Part shown: piece after piece, positions 49,501-61,257 of the stretch
Numbering within the stretch: position 1 is the first letter of the stretch
Layout of the letters: every line of letters begins with the position of its first letter
Assembly (NCBI GenBank): GCA_916610825.1
Contig: OU744447.1
Span: 10,895,751 to 10,959,750 of the forward strand
Reading direction: 5' to 3'
DNA length: 64,000 bases
DNA from: Haliclystus octoradiatus
Lineage: Eukaryota > Cnidaria > Staurozoa > Stauromedusae > Haliclystidae
Made by a program: the position numbers and the translations under genes
The notes under the pieces: model-generated
What the model saw: only the letters and a program-made list of their open reading frames with translations
What the model was told of the DNA's origin: nothing
Databases searched by the model: none

Positions 49501-52500
49501 GCAGTAACCCAGGTATGCAATTACGTAGTTCGTCTGGAAAATCCAATCTTCATATGATGGCTAACCTCAGTTGTAAATTATACCATTAGTTGGGTCAACC
49601 AAGCAGATGACACCAAAAAGAGATTTTCCGGAATCGAGTAGACCATGCAAAATAAATAGGAATGGCAACAATAATGTTTCGATTTGGACTCTTAAGCCTG
49701 AGTTTTTTAAATTTGAAAGTACCATATTTCAGAAATAGTGCTCCTTCGAAAGTCAGAACTCATGTTAAAATGACAAGCGAACCCACTATGTAAAAATACC
49801 AAACTCTAGACTTTGGTATGGTTTGGAATGATCCACTTTCCAGAACAGATATGCCCATATTTTTGAGACACCTTGCCGGTCATATATGACTAAAATTGAA
49901 CGTGAATCGTAGAGTTTAGAAAGGTTTTATTAGACTGTGATGGAGTTTTTTTGTCAAAAAGGAGTTAAAACACTGGATCAACACTTTTCACAGAACAAGG
50001 TGATGAGTACTTAAAAAGCGGCAAAACGCTTTGTATTCACAGGAGATCGACCAAAATGGAGCAATGAATTTTGATCATCATCTGCGGCGAAGGGAATACA
50101 AAGCGTTTTGCTGCTGTTTAAGTACTCAACACCTTCATTTTTTGGTGTCATATGCACTTTAAAAGTTGATCAACATGTTGGGGTTTGCATAGGATAAAAT
50201 ACTCAATGTATACCTGATGATTCAGACAAATAATCCATTTCTTTTGATTCAGCATTCTCAAGTTCTTCTTCTTCATCGGATGGCATATCTTCATTATCAG
50301 AGCCTTTCTTATTTTTCTTAGACTTCTTTGCTGCTGTTGCTCGTTTTGTGTCTTTCTGTTTCTTTTTTGATTTCTTTTTACCATCTGAAAACCAATAAAA
50401 ATTATATATCATAAAGGAATACCAGAAAAGAAAAATGTGTATCTTTGTTATCCTCCTGCGAACACATTTCCAACGTTTACAAGTGTTAACTGGTGGCTGT
50501 CTTTAACTTTTATGAACTGTTTACAAAACAACCCATAAACAGGGTTCGATAAAAAGGGAGCTAGCATAAATCCAGAAGGAAGGGGGAAGAAATAGCTGTG
50601 TTCAAGTTTTTTCCATCAAAAGAAAAATCAACTTTGCTTTCTTTTCTTGGACAGAATTTTAAAACTGTGCATTTTTATCATATTTTTATGACAACAACCG
50701 TAACATAAAAATATATGAAAACGTTTACATGACGAAATCACTCTATAAAGTTTCGGAGGAAAAATTAGAATCCGGGAAGAAAAGATATTTTATTGAACCC
50801 TGCCCATAAATATTTACTAGTTAAATTAGTTTGTGGAAAAGGGAGCATTCTCTGTTGAGGAACTTGTTAACAACTGTTTCTGATAGGTTTGTGGACTGAA
50901 ATTGGATATTTGCTACTACCACAAAGACCCATTCTCTGTCCATGAACTGTCCACGGCCGTCCATAACAGTAGCTTATCAAGCTCATGAACTGCAGTTAGC
51001 AATGTTAATGACATTTACTAGGCCCGAATGCTGTTCTGATAACAACTTTTCAAAAATTGGAACATGTGATAATACTTTTAAAGCTTTCTTAAATGTTTTG
51101 AACAATTCAAGTATGTGTCAATTCATGCATGAAATCAATGAAATGGCAAAATTGAAATCAACATATCGACGCAGTTGACGGTGTTTTAGATGTAGTTAAA
51201 ATGTCTAAGTGAGGCTATAATCAGCCACTGGAAAGAAGGCCGAAACAGGGGGATGCCCTAATGCCATGAGAAAATAAGTCATACTGACAACTGAAAATAC
51301 TAGTTTTCAAAATACATTAATGATCAGTATGGTGATGATTGCCATAAATGGTATTACTCTGGAGACTGCTATCCTGATCTTATTAGCCTTGTACACATCA
51401 AACACATAATTGATGTTCACATTGAAGCCCCGGATATGTAACGGCTGAATCTGCCCTCAAAACCAGGGTTGATCAATTTTGAGATTACGTAATCCTTACC
51501 ATCGCTGCTTGAATCATCAGAAAACTCTTCAACATCAACACCGTCACTTAGATTTTCATCATCGTGTATTTTCTAAAGTTGGAAGAAAGCATCAAACCAG
51601 TGGAATACATTGTGAATTTAATTAAAAGTAATTAAACAACACAATAATGTCCAAACTCTTATATATATTGTCATGGGTTCCTATATATGTATACAGTGTA
51701 CATTTACAATATTACATTTGAAACTGAAAATGAAAAATCAGTGAAGCGTCTGAAAACCAAAACTTTCAATTTCTGTACTCAGCCTCTGGTCTCTGTGACT
51801 TGAGGTTGAAACGAGTGGGTTTGGCAAGGTTAAAGAACTAAGAAAAAAGTAATTCAAAATTACTTAATAATTAAAAAAAATTATTTAGTAATTAAAAAAT
51901 TACTTCCCAGTAACTCAGTAAGAAGAATTAGTTACCCTTAAAGGGCCATTCTTGACCGTTAAAATCAATTATTATGATAATTTTGTATAAAATGTATTTT
52001 TTTCAAAACCTCAATTGACATCACCAAATTGGTTTTGAGATTTCACATCGATGAAATCTGGAATATAATCACGAGAAGTGTTTTGATGGCAATGAATTAC
52101 CGAAAAGAGTATTGTCATTTTCAAAGGCCGTTTCCCAATATGACTTAGAATATAAAATTTTGTAGAAAGAAAGCATAATGAAGATAATTAGACATATTTG
52201 CTACTGTTTTCCTGTTTACAAGTCTACAAATGTTACATTTTTTGCAAAGAAGAAAAATAACGAATCCAGCTTTATTTTAGGTTCCAACTAAGGTTCCTGT
52301 GTGTTTGGAGTATTATTGTTTGCTACAGCAACATTGATTCAAACTATTTTATGACTGGCTGTTGCTTGACAACTGTTCAGAATAAAGGTTTACAAGTAAT
52401 CACATAATAAATATTGAATGATTTAAATGCTTGTAAATTTATTGTAGCCATCACTGTAAAATAAGCTCAGTGGAGCTTCTAGGAGAAATATAGTCCCAAA

Positions 52501-55500
52501 ATATTTATGGGGAACATACCCCTTACCCTTAGTTTAAAGAGAACTTGTGGCCCCCTTCTAAAATTTGATGGTTTGTAAGCGGGATTTGTGTCCTTTGCTG
52601 AATTCTGCCCAATACCGACTTGTCTGATCTCATTGTTTTCAAAAATGTTAACGTCTCCGAAAAATGAAATAGTCAGGAGTTCACATGATGGGAAATTATC
52701 GATAAACAATATAATTTGTCTTTCAAAATGATACAAATTTCTTCTAATAGCCGATGGATTTCTGATCATAACTGAATATCCCCTGAGAAAAAAATCCATG
52801 AGCTCATGAACAGTCCATGAGCTTCTTGAACTTCATTAACAGTTCATGGGCATCTATTTGTTGGTTCATGAACTGTTCATGAACTTTCATGTTAATGAAC
52901 TTTTGGGCAATTTCACGTTCATGGACTCATGAACTTTTTTTCGCAGGGGATTGGTCAAAGCACTGGGGAAAGGAATAAAGTTATGGCTCTCATAACCACC
53001 ACAACTATCACTCCACACTGAGAAAGTTTGTAGCATCTGGTAGATCAACGACGTGTCAGAAGCAGTTGGTTGAGGCAACAAACAACAACCTATTTTCCAT
53101 TGAAATGTTTACCAAACAAAATCTCATGGTTTGATGTGTTTGCTTTGTTTAGGAAACAACAGAATGGGCAAAGGACACAAGTCTCATTTACCAACATATC
53201 AAGATTGTCATAAGAATAAATGAGACTTAGAGCAAGTCAAAATCAAGCCTAAAATATAACATGCTCCTGTATGTGAATTGTCAATTCAAATGTATTGATT
53301 CAATTTACTTACCAAACCTCCTTCATTGCTATCAACTTTACTAGTTGAGGCTTTACCATCACCTTCATCATCAAACTGCTTATCATCAAGTTGCTGTTTA
53401 ATTTTTAAATTCCATAAATTAATTGTTTTGTCCCGCTTTGAAAATTCATATTCAGCTTCATCAGCAGTCATTGTCGTATAATTAATATCAGGTGTGAAAT
53501 TAAACCATGCGTGAATAGGAACAGCTTCAAAAACACCATCAGCAGTTTGTGTAAGAACGTAGTAAGACGAATTATCAAGTATACCACCTTCTTTCTTTCC
53601 TGAATATCTGTCAAGTAGGTCAGAGAAAGAAATAATTTGCAAAAGGACACACAAAATGATAGGGAAACTCTTGTTAATTATCACAATCTGTATACTATTA
53701 CTGATTAACCAACTCATGACACTCTGGTTAATTCCTGCTTAATTGTAGGCTATAAATTGGTAAATTTTAAACAAGTTATAGCCACAATATGAGAACCACA
53801 TAATGAATTTAACATCTAGGATGTTTAAAGGGCTCTGTGATCTCTAACAACCCAGCCAGCAGTTCTTCAGAGATGAATTGCCAATAATTAGCGCTTTTTT
53901 GTACAATGACAATTTCAGGATGTTCTTAATATGCCTTGTACTCTGGCCTTGTACTAAATTCATAGTATATATAAAATTAAATTCAAGATTTGATCGATGA
54001 TTAGTCAAATCATAGAAAAGATGCATGGAAAATTGATCTTTCATTTAATTTTTGAACATCACGCATTGAAGCAGTTTATACAGATTGTGAATTGCTTAAA
54101 CAGATAAATTCATATCTAATTCAACTGAACAGCAGCCTTTGACTTTATTAATTTGTTGTTGTGTGGAAAATACGAAAAACTACTACAGTCAAAACTGTTA
54201 CAACAGTTACCTCTATATAGCAATCACCTGTCTATAATGGTCACTCTCGCTATGTCTAAATTAGTATTTTCCATTGAATCAATCCTGTATATAAAGCCTT
54301 GGTCAAACCGTAAAACATTTGACAATACATTCACAGAACATGAACGTTCTATTGTTTGGCAGGATTAGCGGACAGAACATTATGTTCTGTCATGTTCTGT
54401 CCAATGTTCGTTGGACAAATTTCGAATAGAATTAATTCAATTCAGTTTTCATGTTCTTCGAACATCTCATTTTACAAATCTCCGCATCTCATTTTAAACA
54501 ATGTTGAAACCAGAAATCTTTTGTTTCTGTTCGTTGCCTAGTGATTTAACAACACTAAACTTGCACATTTTATTCTAGGCCACGAGGAGCGAAGCAAATC
54601 AAGATGATTTTTGTGCCATTTAAATCAATTGTTGTTAGTTTTAATTTTCATAAATAGTGCTTTTTATATTATTAAATATGGAGAGTTATATAGTAGCCAC
54701 GACGACGGAGAACGTTGAATCAAATTTCTACGAGGCTGATGAAAGCCTCGATAAGGCTGATGAAAGCCTCAATAGAACACAAAGATTAAGAAAAAACACA
54801 GAACACTTGCAGAAATGTTTGATGGCAAATGTTCTACGGTTTGGCCCTAGCTTGAAGGACACCTGCATATAGTGGACAGCTACCTCTCACAGCTAGCTGC
54901 TATATACATATTTCATTGTTATGTAATTGTATGTGATTTAGTGTGAAGCCTGATCCAACATTTTAAACTTTTTCTGCTGTGAGTCGGATGTTGGTCATAT
55001 AGACATTTTAATATTTTTGTAACTGGCCTGCATATTTCGATTTCCTTAAAACAATGACAAAATTTCAATTTAAAAATATTGCTTTCAATCACCCCTGGAT
55101 TTTCATCTTCACTGAAGACGAGCAGGGACAGGGACATGGACAGGGGGCCTGCTCACAAGTTCTGCAAATGTGGAAACTGCAGCCATAAGGTAACCCTATA
55201 GAATAAGTTCAGGAGTTCATGAACGTTTCAAGAATAGTTAAGAGTTCTCAAAAATTGTACATTTCACAGTCATGAACTGACAAACGACAAAAAGACAATG
55301 TTCATGAACTGTGTATGAGCTTGTAGATTGTTTTAACAGGGGAAATGTTGCACATGTAAAGTTATGAATCTTTAGATTAATGATCTCTATGAACTTGGTA
55401 GTAATGGTTACTGAATTCAAAATCTACAGAACTGCTACATTGTCAAAATTGATCAATGTTATCGGATCCTACAGCAGACTGGAGCCAGGGAAGTTGTAAG

Positions 55501-58500
55501 CAAAACAAACAAGTACAATGGACCTAAAGAAAAAAGGGCGTTTTCAAATTGAATAATATTACTCTACAAAGAGAACATGAAAACAGGACGAAGGATAATT
55601 GATTTTTTGTTTTGTATCTTTTATTCAACAGTAGGTCTATTGCAATGAGATGAGATAAATCAAAGCATTATAACAGGCCTACTCTTTAGAAACAGCCTTT
55701 TTGGGAGAGGCGATTTTCCCCTCAAAAAGTATATCCGGCCCTGACTGGAACAGAACGAATTTTCTGTGTTAACCTTACATTTTTGATTTACTATTTTTTG
55801 GTCCTAATCTAAGTGTGAATGGCATATCATGAGGATTGACTTTTTTCTGCATGATGCCGCGTCTTTTCTTCCGTGCCTCCTCTTTTCTTTCTTTACCATA
55901 AACACTACCAGCGCCAAAAGATGGCTCCGCGTCAGCTGTCTGTTCATCGTATTGAGTTTCTTTCCTTGCCATGTAAGCCTTCAGAACAAAACCAAAACAC
56001 CATTAGATTAGATAAAACAAACAACATCAAGCAACCTTCTTATCCTATTTACTCACAGACAATGACAATGATGTACCAAAATCATAAAATAATACTTGTA
56101 GTCTGTGGGCATATGTATGTTTTCTGTAAAAATAAACGTCAAAGTCTGTTCTGGGGAAAACAAAAACAATTTTTCCGTTAAACAGTAGTTTGATATCCTG
56201 CTAAGTTTTGAAATTAGTTAGAATGAGTGGAGCATTGCCTGCGACAAAACACATAAGCTGCAACACATTGGCTGCAGCACATAAGCCGTGCATACACTGT
56301 ATTGATGATCAGTAATCTGATAACCTATAGGGATAGCTGACTATAAAATACTCTTATGATATGTATACTGATGTGAAATATACAATAAACATATTTGTAT
56401 AATTACAAAATTGATTTGATCAATCTGATTGGCTAAGAGATATGGCGGTGGATCGCCATATCAATACAGAACAAAATCAGGTTGGAAAACCAACTGATTC
56501 CGCAATTTGAATTTGATATCGCATTTAGAATTTCAAATTTGATTAGGAGTTTTCAAAAACATCAACTTATGAGTAAGAAAGTCATGTAAAAGTTCATAAA
56601 AGATATAGCTTTATGGAGGCTTGTGATTTTTTTATGCCTTCTCATTCTCTCTACACATGCCCTCTTGTTGTACGCCATAAAACCAGATCTCATAAGAAAC
56701 TGTGTGCTAATTGCTTAATAACTTTGTTTTTGTATGCTGGTTGTTCGTTTAGAATAAGATAAAGGGAATACACACCTCTGAAATAGTATCAAATTTAATA
56801 GGTCTGGCGCTAGACAATTTCATCACATAGTAGTCTTTGACTAAATTCCTATAAAGTTGAAAACGAAAATGAGTTCATTAGTCTAGCCGAAAATTCTACA
56901 TTTGTGAATAATCAGTGTGCAGATTGCAGAAAATTAATGTAATGTATTCATGATGAGTATTTTATGTTTACCGTCTTACGCATATTGATTTATTACTGTT
57001 TTGTGTAGGCCTAACTGTAGTTTGTACAAGTTCTATTGTCTTGTTTTCATTGTTAGCCTAAGTTATTTAAAGTGAAATTGCGTTAGTTAGTTGAAAGTAT
57101 ATATCCCGAAGAGAAACATGTGTCATTTATTTGTTAAAAGAATTATACGTTCTGGGATTCTTCAACTGTTTAAACGTGTATTATTCTGTAAAATCAGGCT
57201 CTGACAAATAATATTTAGCATCGTTCAATCTTGGTTAGAGCACTTTAACATTTATCCCTGAAATATATTTGAGTTAATTTTGCTTAAAAACAATAATTTT
57301 CTTCAGAAATTGCTCTAGCCTTCTGGACCCTGTAAGTTAATTTGTAAGCTATGTAAAGCTTAGCATCATTATTCATAATAGACCTAGGCCTACTCATCAA
57401 TTAACACATGATGTGTCAAAGAATGTCTTAAAACTAGACTATGTATAAATGGTTCTAAGGCTACATACGCTGTAGCATTCGAAAACAAAACAGCTTTATT
57501 CTCGTATTACATTATTGAATACCAAATACTGAAGAAAAAGAAATATTACACTTTTCTTTCGAAGACACTCAAGCAATAGGCAACTTGAAAGCAAATGGCA
57601 CTATTGGCATGCTTCTCAAATAATGTCATTCTCCAAAACTACAATGAGATCAGCACGGGAAACCACAAAAAAGTAAGGGAAAACCATATCAAGATTGCGT
57701 AAGAAAAAACAAGAACACATTTTTCTTCTATATTACATAATCAAATGTATCTAATTCAAATGATTTATATCAATCGGCCATTTTGAATGTTTGTTTGCCT
57801 GTACTTTAATTAAATTTGCCTGTACTTTTGATCCCTCACGAGATCCACTTAATCTGGATATTCAAACCAGTCGATGAATAAGGTAGCCTATAAATAATAA
57901 GTTTGGCAATCAATGTAGAATTTAGTTATCATATTAATTTGGTATCGTTTTTGGAAAATTCCATTGAAGTCATGAACTGTTCATGAACAGTTTATGAATT
58001 TTGAGAAAATTCACCAGCAGTTTACAAACAACTTATTAAAGGGTTACCACATTTTGCCATGGTAACCCTTTTCTAAAATAAAACATTATCAGAATCAATT
58101 TTATTCATATTGAGGAAAGTTGCACGAAACTTGAATTAATGATTTAAAATTCAATTTAAATTCAATGTTTTCACTTACTAAGATGTCCTTGGATCAAATT
58201 TAAACTTCAAAACGTTCGTATTTCTTAAATAGAGATAGCCTTGCTGATATTATTTCTTTAGTAATAAATTCCAGTTTCCTACTCTTCTTCAGCTTTGAGA
58301 ATCTGACAAAATTTTATCGACAAATTTAGACGGAATTTAGACAAATAGCAGAATTATGTTTGAATATGACGTCATATTTTATAAAACAGTTTATGAACAA
58401 TTGTGAACATATCTTGAACAGTTTATGAATGTTAATCATGCCTGTTTGTTTATTAATTTTTTGAATATTTTTACTACTGACAAAATTTAAACCGGTGACA

Positions 58501-58675
58501 CCTTGTGCTATGTTACCAGTGACTAGTTATTAGTAAATTATCTCAGAAATCTAAGTGAAATATTTACTTCAATTTATATAATTAAATTCAAAACTCTCAT
58601 CCATCCTGAATAGGATAAACATGTTTCTTACTTTGGTACTCTGAGTTTGAACTCCTGTCCTTGGGTGGCTGCCAT
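45869..58675 (-). CDS. GTF2F1: General transcription factor IIF subunit 1 (TFIIF alpha, RAP74)
   Basis: RAP74 pairs with TFIIF beta (RAP30), binds RNA polymerase II in the nucleus, supports initiation and elongation, and recruits the FCP1 phosphatase. Nine minus-strand exons join in frame to 555 aa (human 517): 58675-58632, 56848-56776, 55978-55779, 53607-53313, 51572-51500, 50384-50214, 48419-48147, 47406-47266 and 46266-45869. The N-terminal dimerisation domain fills residues 1 to about 200: FKLRVPKNLVKDYYVMKL, EARKKRRGIM, LDNSSYYVLTQTADGVFEAV, HAWFNFTP. An acidic and lysine-rich middle follows (KIHDDENLSDG, KKKSKKKQK, EMDYLSESS, EEDEEDIDDDDEKYSKSAVF). The C-terminal winged helix (about 489-555: AIRRYLIHKPMTTTDLVRKF, ETVDTIAAILKKIEPNRV) binds FCP1 in other animals. 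Just before it lies a run of about 12 histidines coded by pure CAT repeats. All borders are GT-AG; the donor at 48146 is weak (GTGGAG). A 5' UTR acceptor may lie just upstream of the ATG. Confidence 0.95.
46368..46678. repeat. ATGT tetranucleotide microsatellite, about 310 bp
   Basis: Nearly pure GTAT/ATGT units with a few substitutions (near 46491, 46523, 46545 and 46656) lie 100 bases beyond the last GTF2F1 exon's acceptor, in the final intron. The repetitive Cys-Met-Tyr-Val and Ile-His-Thr-Tyr frames over it are not genes. Confidence 0.95.
47108..47256 (+). mobile_element. tRNA-derived SINE of a second type
   Basis: GGCCTCAGTGTAGTGGTTTT then GGGATTAGAC looks like an A box, and GGGTTCCATCCCTAGC a B box. 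The tail GGCGCCAGGAAGGGCATCC followed by an A-rich end is a motif I recall from several animal SINEs. It lies in the last GTF2F1 intron, antisense to the gene, and its A-rich end comes within about 15 bases of the exon 8 donor at 47265. It differs in sequence from the SINEs at 30-36 kb. Confidence 0.6.
49608..50150. mobile_element. 543-bp MITE with TGACACCAAAAA ends
   Basis: The ends TGACACCAAAAAG and, inverted, TGACACCAAAAAATG bound a non-coding element in a GTF2F1 intron. It ends 63 bases from the donor of exon 6. The interior includes AGATCGACCAAAATGGAGCA and GAATACAAAGCGTTTTGC. A diverged copy is at 19251-19765. The target duplication was not resolved. Confidence 0.68.
52780..52949. mobile_element. 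GTTCATGAAC-family MITE
   Basis: The ends CCCCTGAGAAAAAAATCCAT and, inverted, CCCCTGCGAAAAAAAGTTCA are flanked by AT on both sides. The 170-bp interior is built from TTCATGAAC words, and TTTTGGGCAATTTCACGTTC near its right end recurs in the copy at 17756-17993. It lies in the GTF2F1 intron between exons 4 and 5. Confidence 0.7.
54184..54907. mobile_element. CAAACCTG-type MITE split by another element
   Basis: TACAGTCAAAACTGTTACAA and CACCTGTCTATAATGGTCAC on the left, and CACCTGCATATAGTGGACAG with CACAGCTAGCTGCTATATAC on the right, are the two arms seen in the compact copy at 35332-35500. Between them sits a different inverted-repeat element (54301-54845). It lies in a GTF2F1 intron. Confidence 0.55.
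54301..54845. mobile_element. Inverted-repeat element with GGTCAAACCGTA ends, nested
   Basis: The ends GGTCAAACCGTAAAACATTT and, inverted, GGCCAAACCGTAGAACATTT are clear terminal repeats. The interior has a hairpin (GACAGAACATTATGTTCTGT) and a tandem AAGGCTGATGAAAGCCTC pair near 54737-54772. A frame of 71 codons inside is short and unrecognised. It interrupts the CAAACCTG MITE. Confidence 0.55.
55193..55343. repeat. Decayed GTTCATGAAC-family MITE
   Basis: AGTTCAGGAGTTCATGAACG, TCATGAACTGACAAACGAC and AATGTTCATGAACTG with a right end AACAGGGG keep the family plan with eroded ends. It lies in a GTF2F1 intron. Similar but more eroded stretches occur at about 46985-47106, 50930-50990, 57960-58030 and 58385-58435. 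Confidence 0.5.
56405..56720. repeat. Relative of the foldback MITE at 30165-31270
   Basis: AAATTGATTTGATCAATCTG, CCGCAATTTGAATTTGATAT, GATTAGGAGTTTTC, AGAAAGTCATGTAAA and AAGAAACTGTGTGCTAATTG follow the order in the element split by a SINE at 30.2-31.3 kb. Removing that SINE gives comparable length. It lies in a GTF2F1 intron. Confidence 0.55.
58034..58095. repeat. GGGTTACCA palindrome with repeat flank
   Basis: AAAGGGTTACCACATTTTGC is mirrored by GCCATGGTAACCCTTTT. The flank TTTTCTAAAATAAAAC is the inverse of the sequence bordering the large palindrome at 14485-14690. It is probably a shortened copy of that element. Confidence 0.5.
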
Positions 58676-60328
58676 AATACTTCTATTTTGAGAAGATCTA
58701 AAAACAAAAAAGGAGAATCACTCAAAATATCATTCAAGCTAGATAATGAATAGGATTGTACAGAATCAGAATTGAAATTTGAAAATGGTTGAAATCTTCA
58801 TGCTCATTGACACATTCTATCGCTTGAATGTGTAAAGGTCAAACACATTAGTATTGATGAGACTAACATGTGAGCACTTTTGAATGAATAATAAATGCAA
58901 TTAAAAATTCAAGAAAAAAAAATTTTAAAGATGATTTGATACTACAACAATATCATATATATCATATATTATGGCAAAGGTTTTTGGGATAAAACAATAT
59001 ACAAACAAAGTTCAGGTTTATAACTACAGAGTTAACAACAGTGACAGTGTTAATGTAAAATTTACTTTTACATTCACCATAAAACAACAGCAAAAGACCA
59101 AGGAGGATAGGAAATAAATTTTGAAAGATTGCTAAATCATTACACATTATTAGCCTATATTTATTAAATTAAACTTGTTGGGTAAGAAAAAATAGGCCTA
59201 AATTAAGTTTACTTTGCTATATTTCCTCGTTAGAGTAAATAACCGAGAAACTCCTAAAAGATTCTGATGATTTCAATTTCTTATTCGGCCTTATTTGTTT
59301 TAATATTTTGTTGACATATTATAATTTGGCGAGATCGAAAACGAAAATTGTTGGACAATTCTGCTTTAAAACTGTTGTATGATAGGCCTTCTTCAATAAT
59401 TTGGTTCAGCCTATCTGGTTCTTATTTTTTAGACAATCTTAATCAATTTTGTACAAAAAGCTTGTTATTTTATTGTCCATTGAAAATATTTATTGAAATA
59501 ATTGGTACATCGATTTAATCTGCCGATTATGATTCAACAATCGGCAAAACAATAATCGGTAACAATAATCGGCAATTTCATAATCGGAACATCTCTACCA
59601 ATGTTTTCGACAACATTTGTCATTAGATTCAATCAAACAATGTCATGGTCATTCTGATTGAATGAAGAAACTGCAGTGTCGATATTAGTAACAATTACTG
59701 CAGATAACAGTCAATTGAAACATTACACAAATTGGAGATTAGATCCGACGCACACCTCTAATTCCAGGGTGTCTTCAGGCTGACTGATACCGTTACGTTG
59801 GAAGATATTTTGCATAGAGATTCCATGATAATACAAACAGTGACGGTGGGTGTAAAATACCGACCCGCCGACTCGCCGACCACACAGACCAGATTGACTT
59901 AATCTAGAATTTCCGGGTTAACATGACGAAAACTTCACGGCGTTGTACAGAATATCTTGTATGAACTTTTGATTCATATATGTACGATATTTAATATTTC
60001 GCCAATAAATATGACTGATAAATGTGATAAGCTTCATATTCAATATAGCTTACATTTCTAAATTTAGGCGAAGTTAAAATCAACCGATGTGTTGCATTTG
60101 CAGAGTTATTATTCTTCCCTGTTGTAGGGGATGCTGTTTAGCTCCAGGGGAAAGCTAACCTGTCAATTCCAAAAAGTAGTGATGTAAGCATTAACAATGT
60201 CTCAGCGTGTTTATCCAGATTAGGTAATTATCATACTGTGAATTAGTTGAAGGTAGATGCAAGTTAGAAGGTAACACATTTACAGTTACAGTAGTATCTA
60301 TTTTTTTATTGAGTGAAGCTTCTTTGTA
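58676..60328. other. Region upstream of GTF2F1
   Basis: No coding exon was recognised. The GTF2F1 ATG is preceded on the minus strand by TTTTTAG, a possible acceptor, so a non-coding first exon may lie here; a GC-richer patch at 59750-59900 is the best place for a promoter but has no motif I can name. Confidence 0.35.
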
Positions 60329-61257
60329 ACAGCAACCAGTGCAGGAAATATCGTAGTTTATAAGTACATGTTAGTCAATGTAATTAACGAGACAATGCCA
60401 ACATTACGCGTGCCTGTTTTAGTCGCTGTTTTAATTGTTTCAACGCTGTTGTCATTTTTGTTCTTGTTCGTTTGTTTGTGTTTTCTTTTGCGAGTGTGAA
60501 TCGAAACACCCAACAGCAACCAATGCATGAAGCAGCGAGTCAACGTTATGCGTGCCTTAGTTTTTAGTCGCTTGTGTTAATTGTTTCAACGCTGTTGTCA
60601 ATTTCGTTCTTGTTCGTTTGATTGTGTTTTCTTTTGCGAGGGTGAATCGAAACATACGCAACAGCAACCTATGCAGGAAGCAGATCGTTGTTTATAAGTA
60701 CATGTTAATTAACGTAATTAACGAGACGATGCCAACATTATGCGTGCCTTAGTTTTAGTCGCTGTGTTAATTGTTTCAACGCTGCTATCAATTTCGTTCT
60801 TGTTCGTTTGAGTGTGTTTCCTTTTGCGAGTGTGAATCGAAACACACAACAGCAACCAATGCACGAAGCAGCTGATAATCACGCTATCGTTGTTTATAAC
60901 TACATGTTAATTACCGTAATTAACGAGACGATGCCAACATTACGCGTGCCTTAGTCTTAGTCACTGTGTTAAAGGGGCAAAATTGACCGGCGACCGCTGC
61001 GAGATCAATTTGAATTTATGCTTAGCGTAATTCAACCGTCTCGCTTTGAAACTATTGTTATAAGCAAGCCTAATTTGTAATAAATTCATGTCAACAATGA
61101 ACATTGTGTTATAAACAATAAACATGCACGTGATCCTAAGTGCGTAGCGCCTGCCGGTCATTTTTGCTCCTTTAATTGTTTCAACGCTGTTGTCAATTTC
61201 GTTATTATTCGTTTGTTTTTGTTTGCTTTTTGCAAGTGTGAATCGAAACATACGCAG
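60329..61257 (+). repeat. Tandem array of four units of about 190 bp
   Basis: Units begin with ACAGCAACC at 60329, 60513, 60661 and 60849. Shared segments are GAAGCAG, TAATTAACGAGACGATGCCA, GCGTGCCTTAGT, TTAATTGTTTCAACGCTG, TTCGTTCTTGTTCGTTTG and TTTTGCGAGTGTGAATCGAA. Unit 2 lacks about 40 bp. Unit 4 is interrupted by a TTAA-flanked MITE. No open frame spans the array; the 61-codon frames are incidental. It could be a small satellite or a local duplication. Confidence 0.8.
60973..61171 (+). mobile_element. 199-bp TTAA-flanked MITE, copy 2, inside the tandem array
   Basis: The ends AGGGGCAAAATTGACCGGC and, inverted, AGGAGCAAAAATGACCGGC are flanked by TTAA at 60969-60972 and 61172-61175. The sister units of the array read CTGTGTTAATTGTTTCAACG without interruption, which shows the empty site and proves that TTAA was duplicated. 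It is the same length and family as the copy at 33520-33718. Confidence 0.88.
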
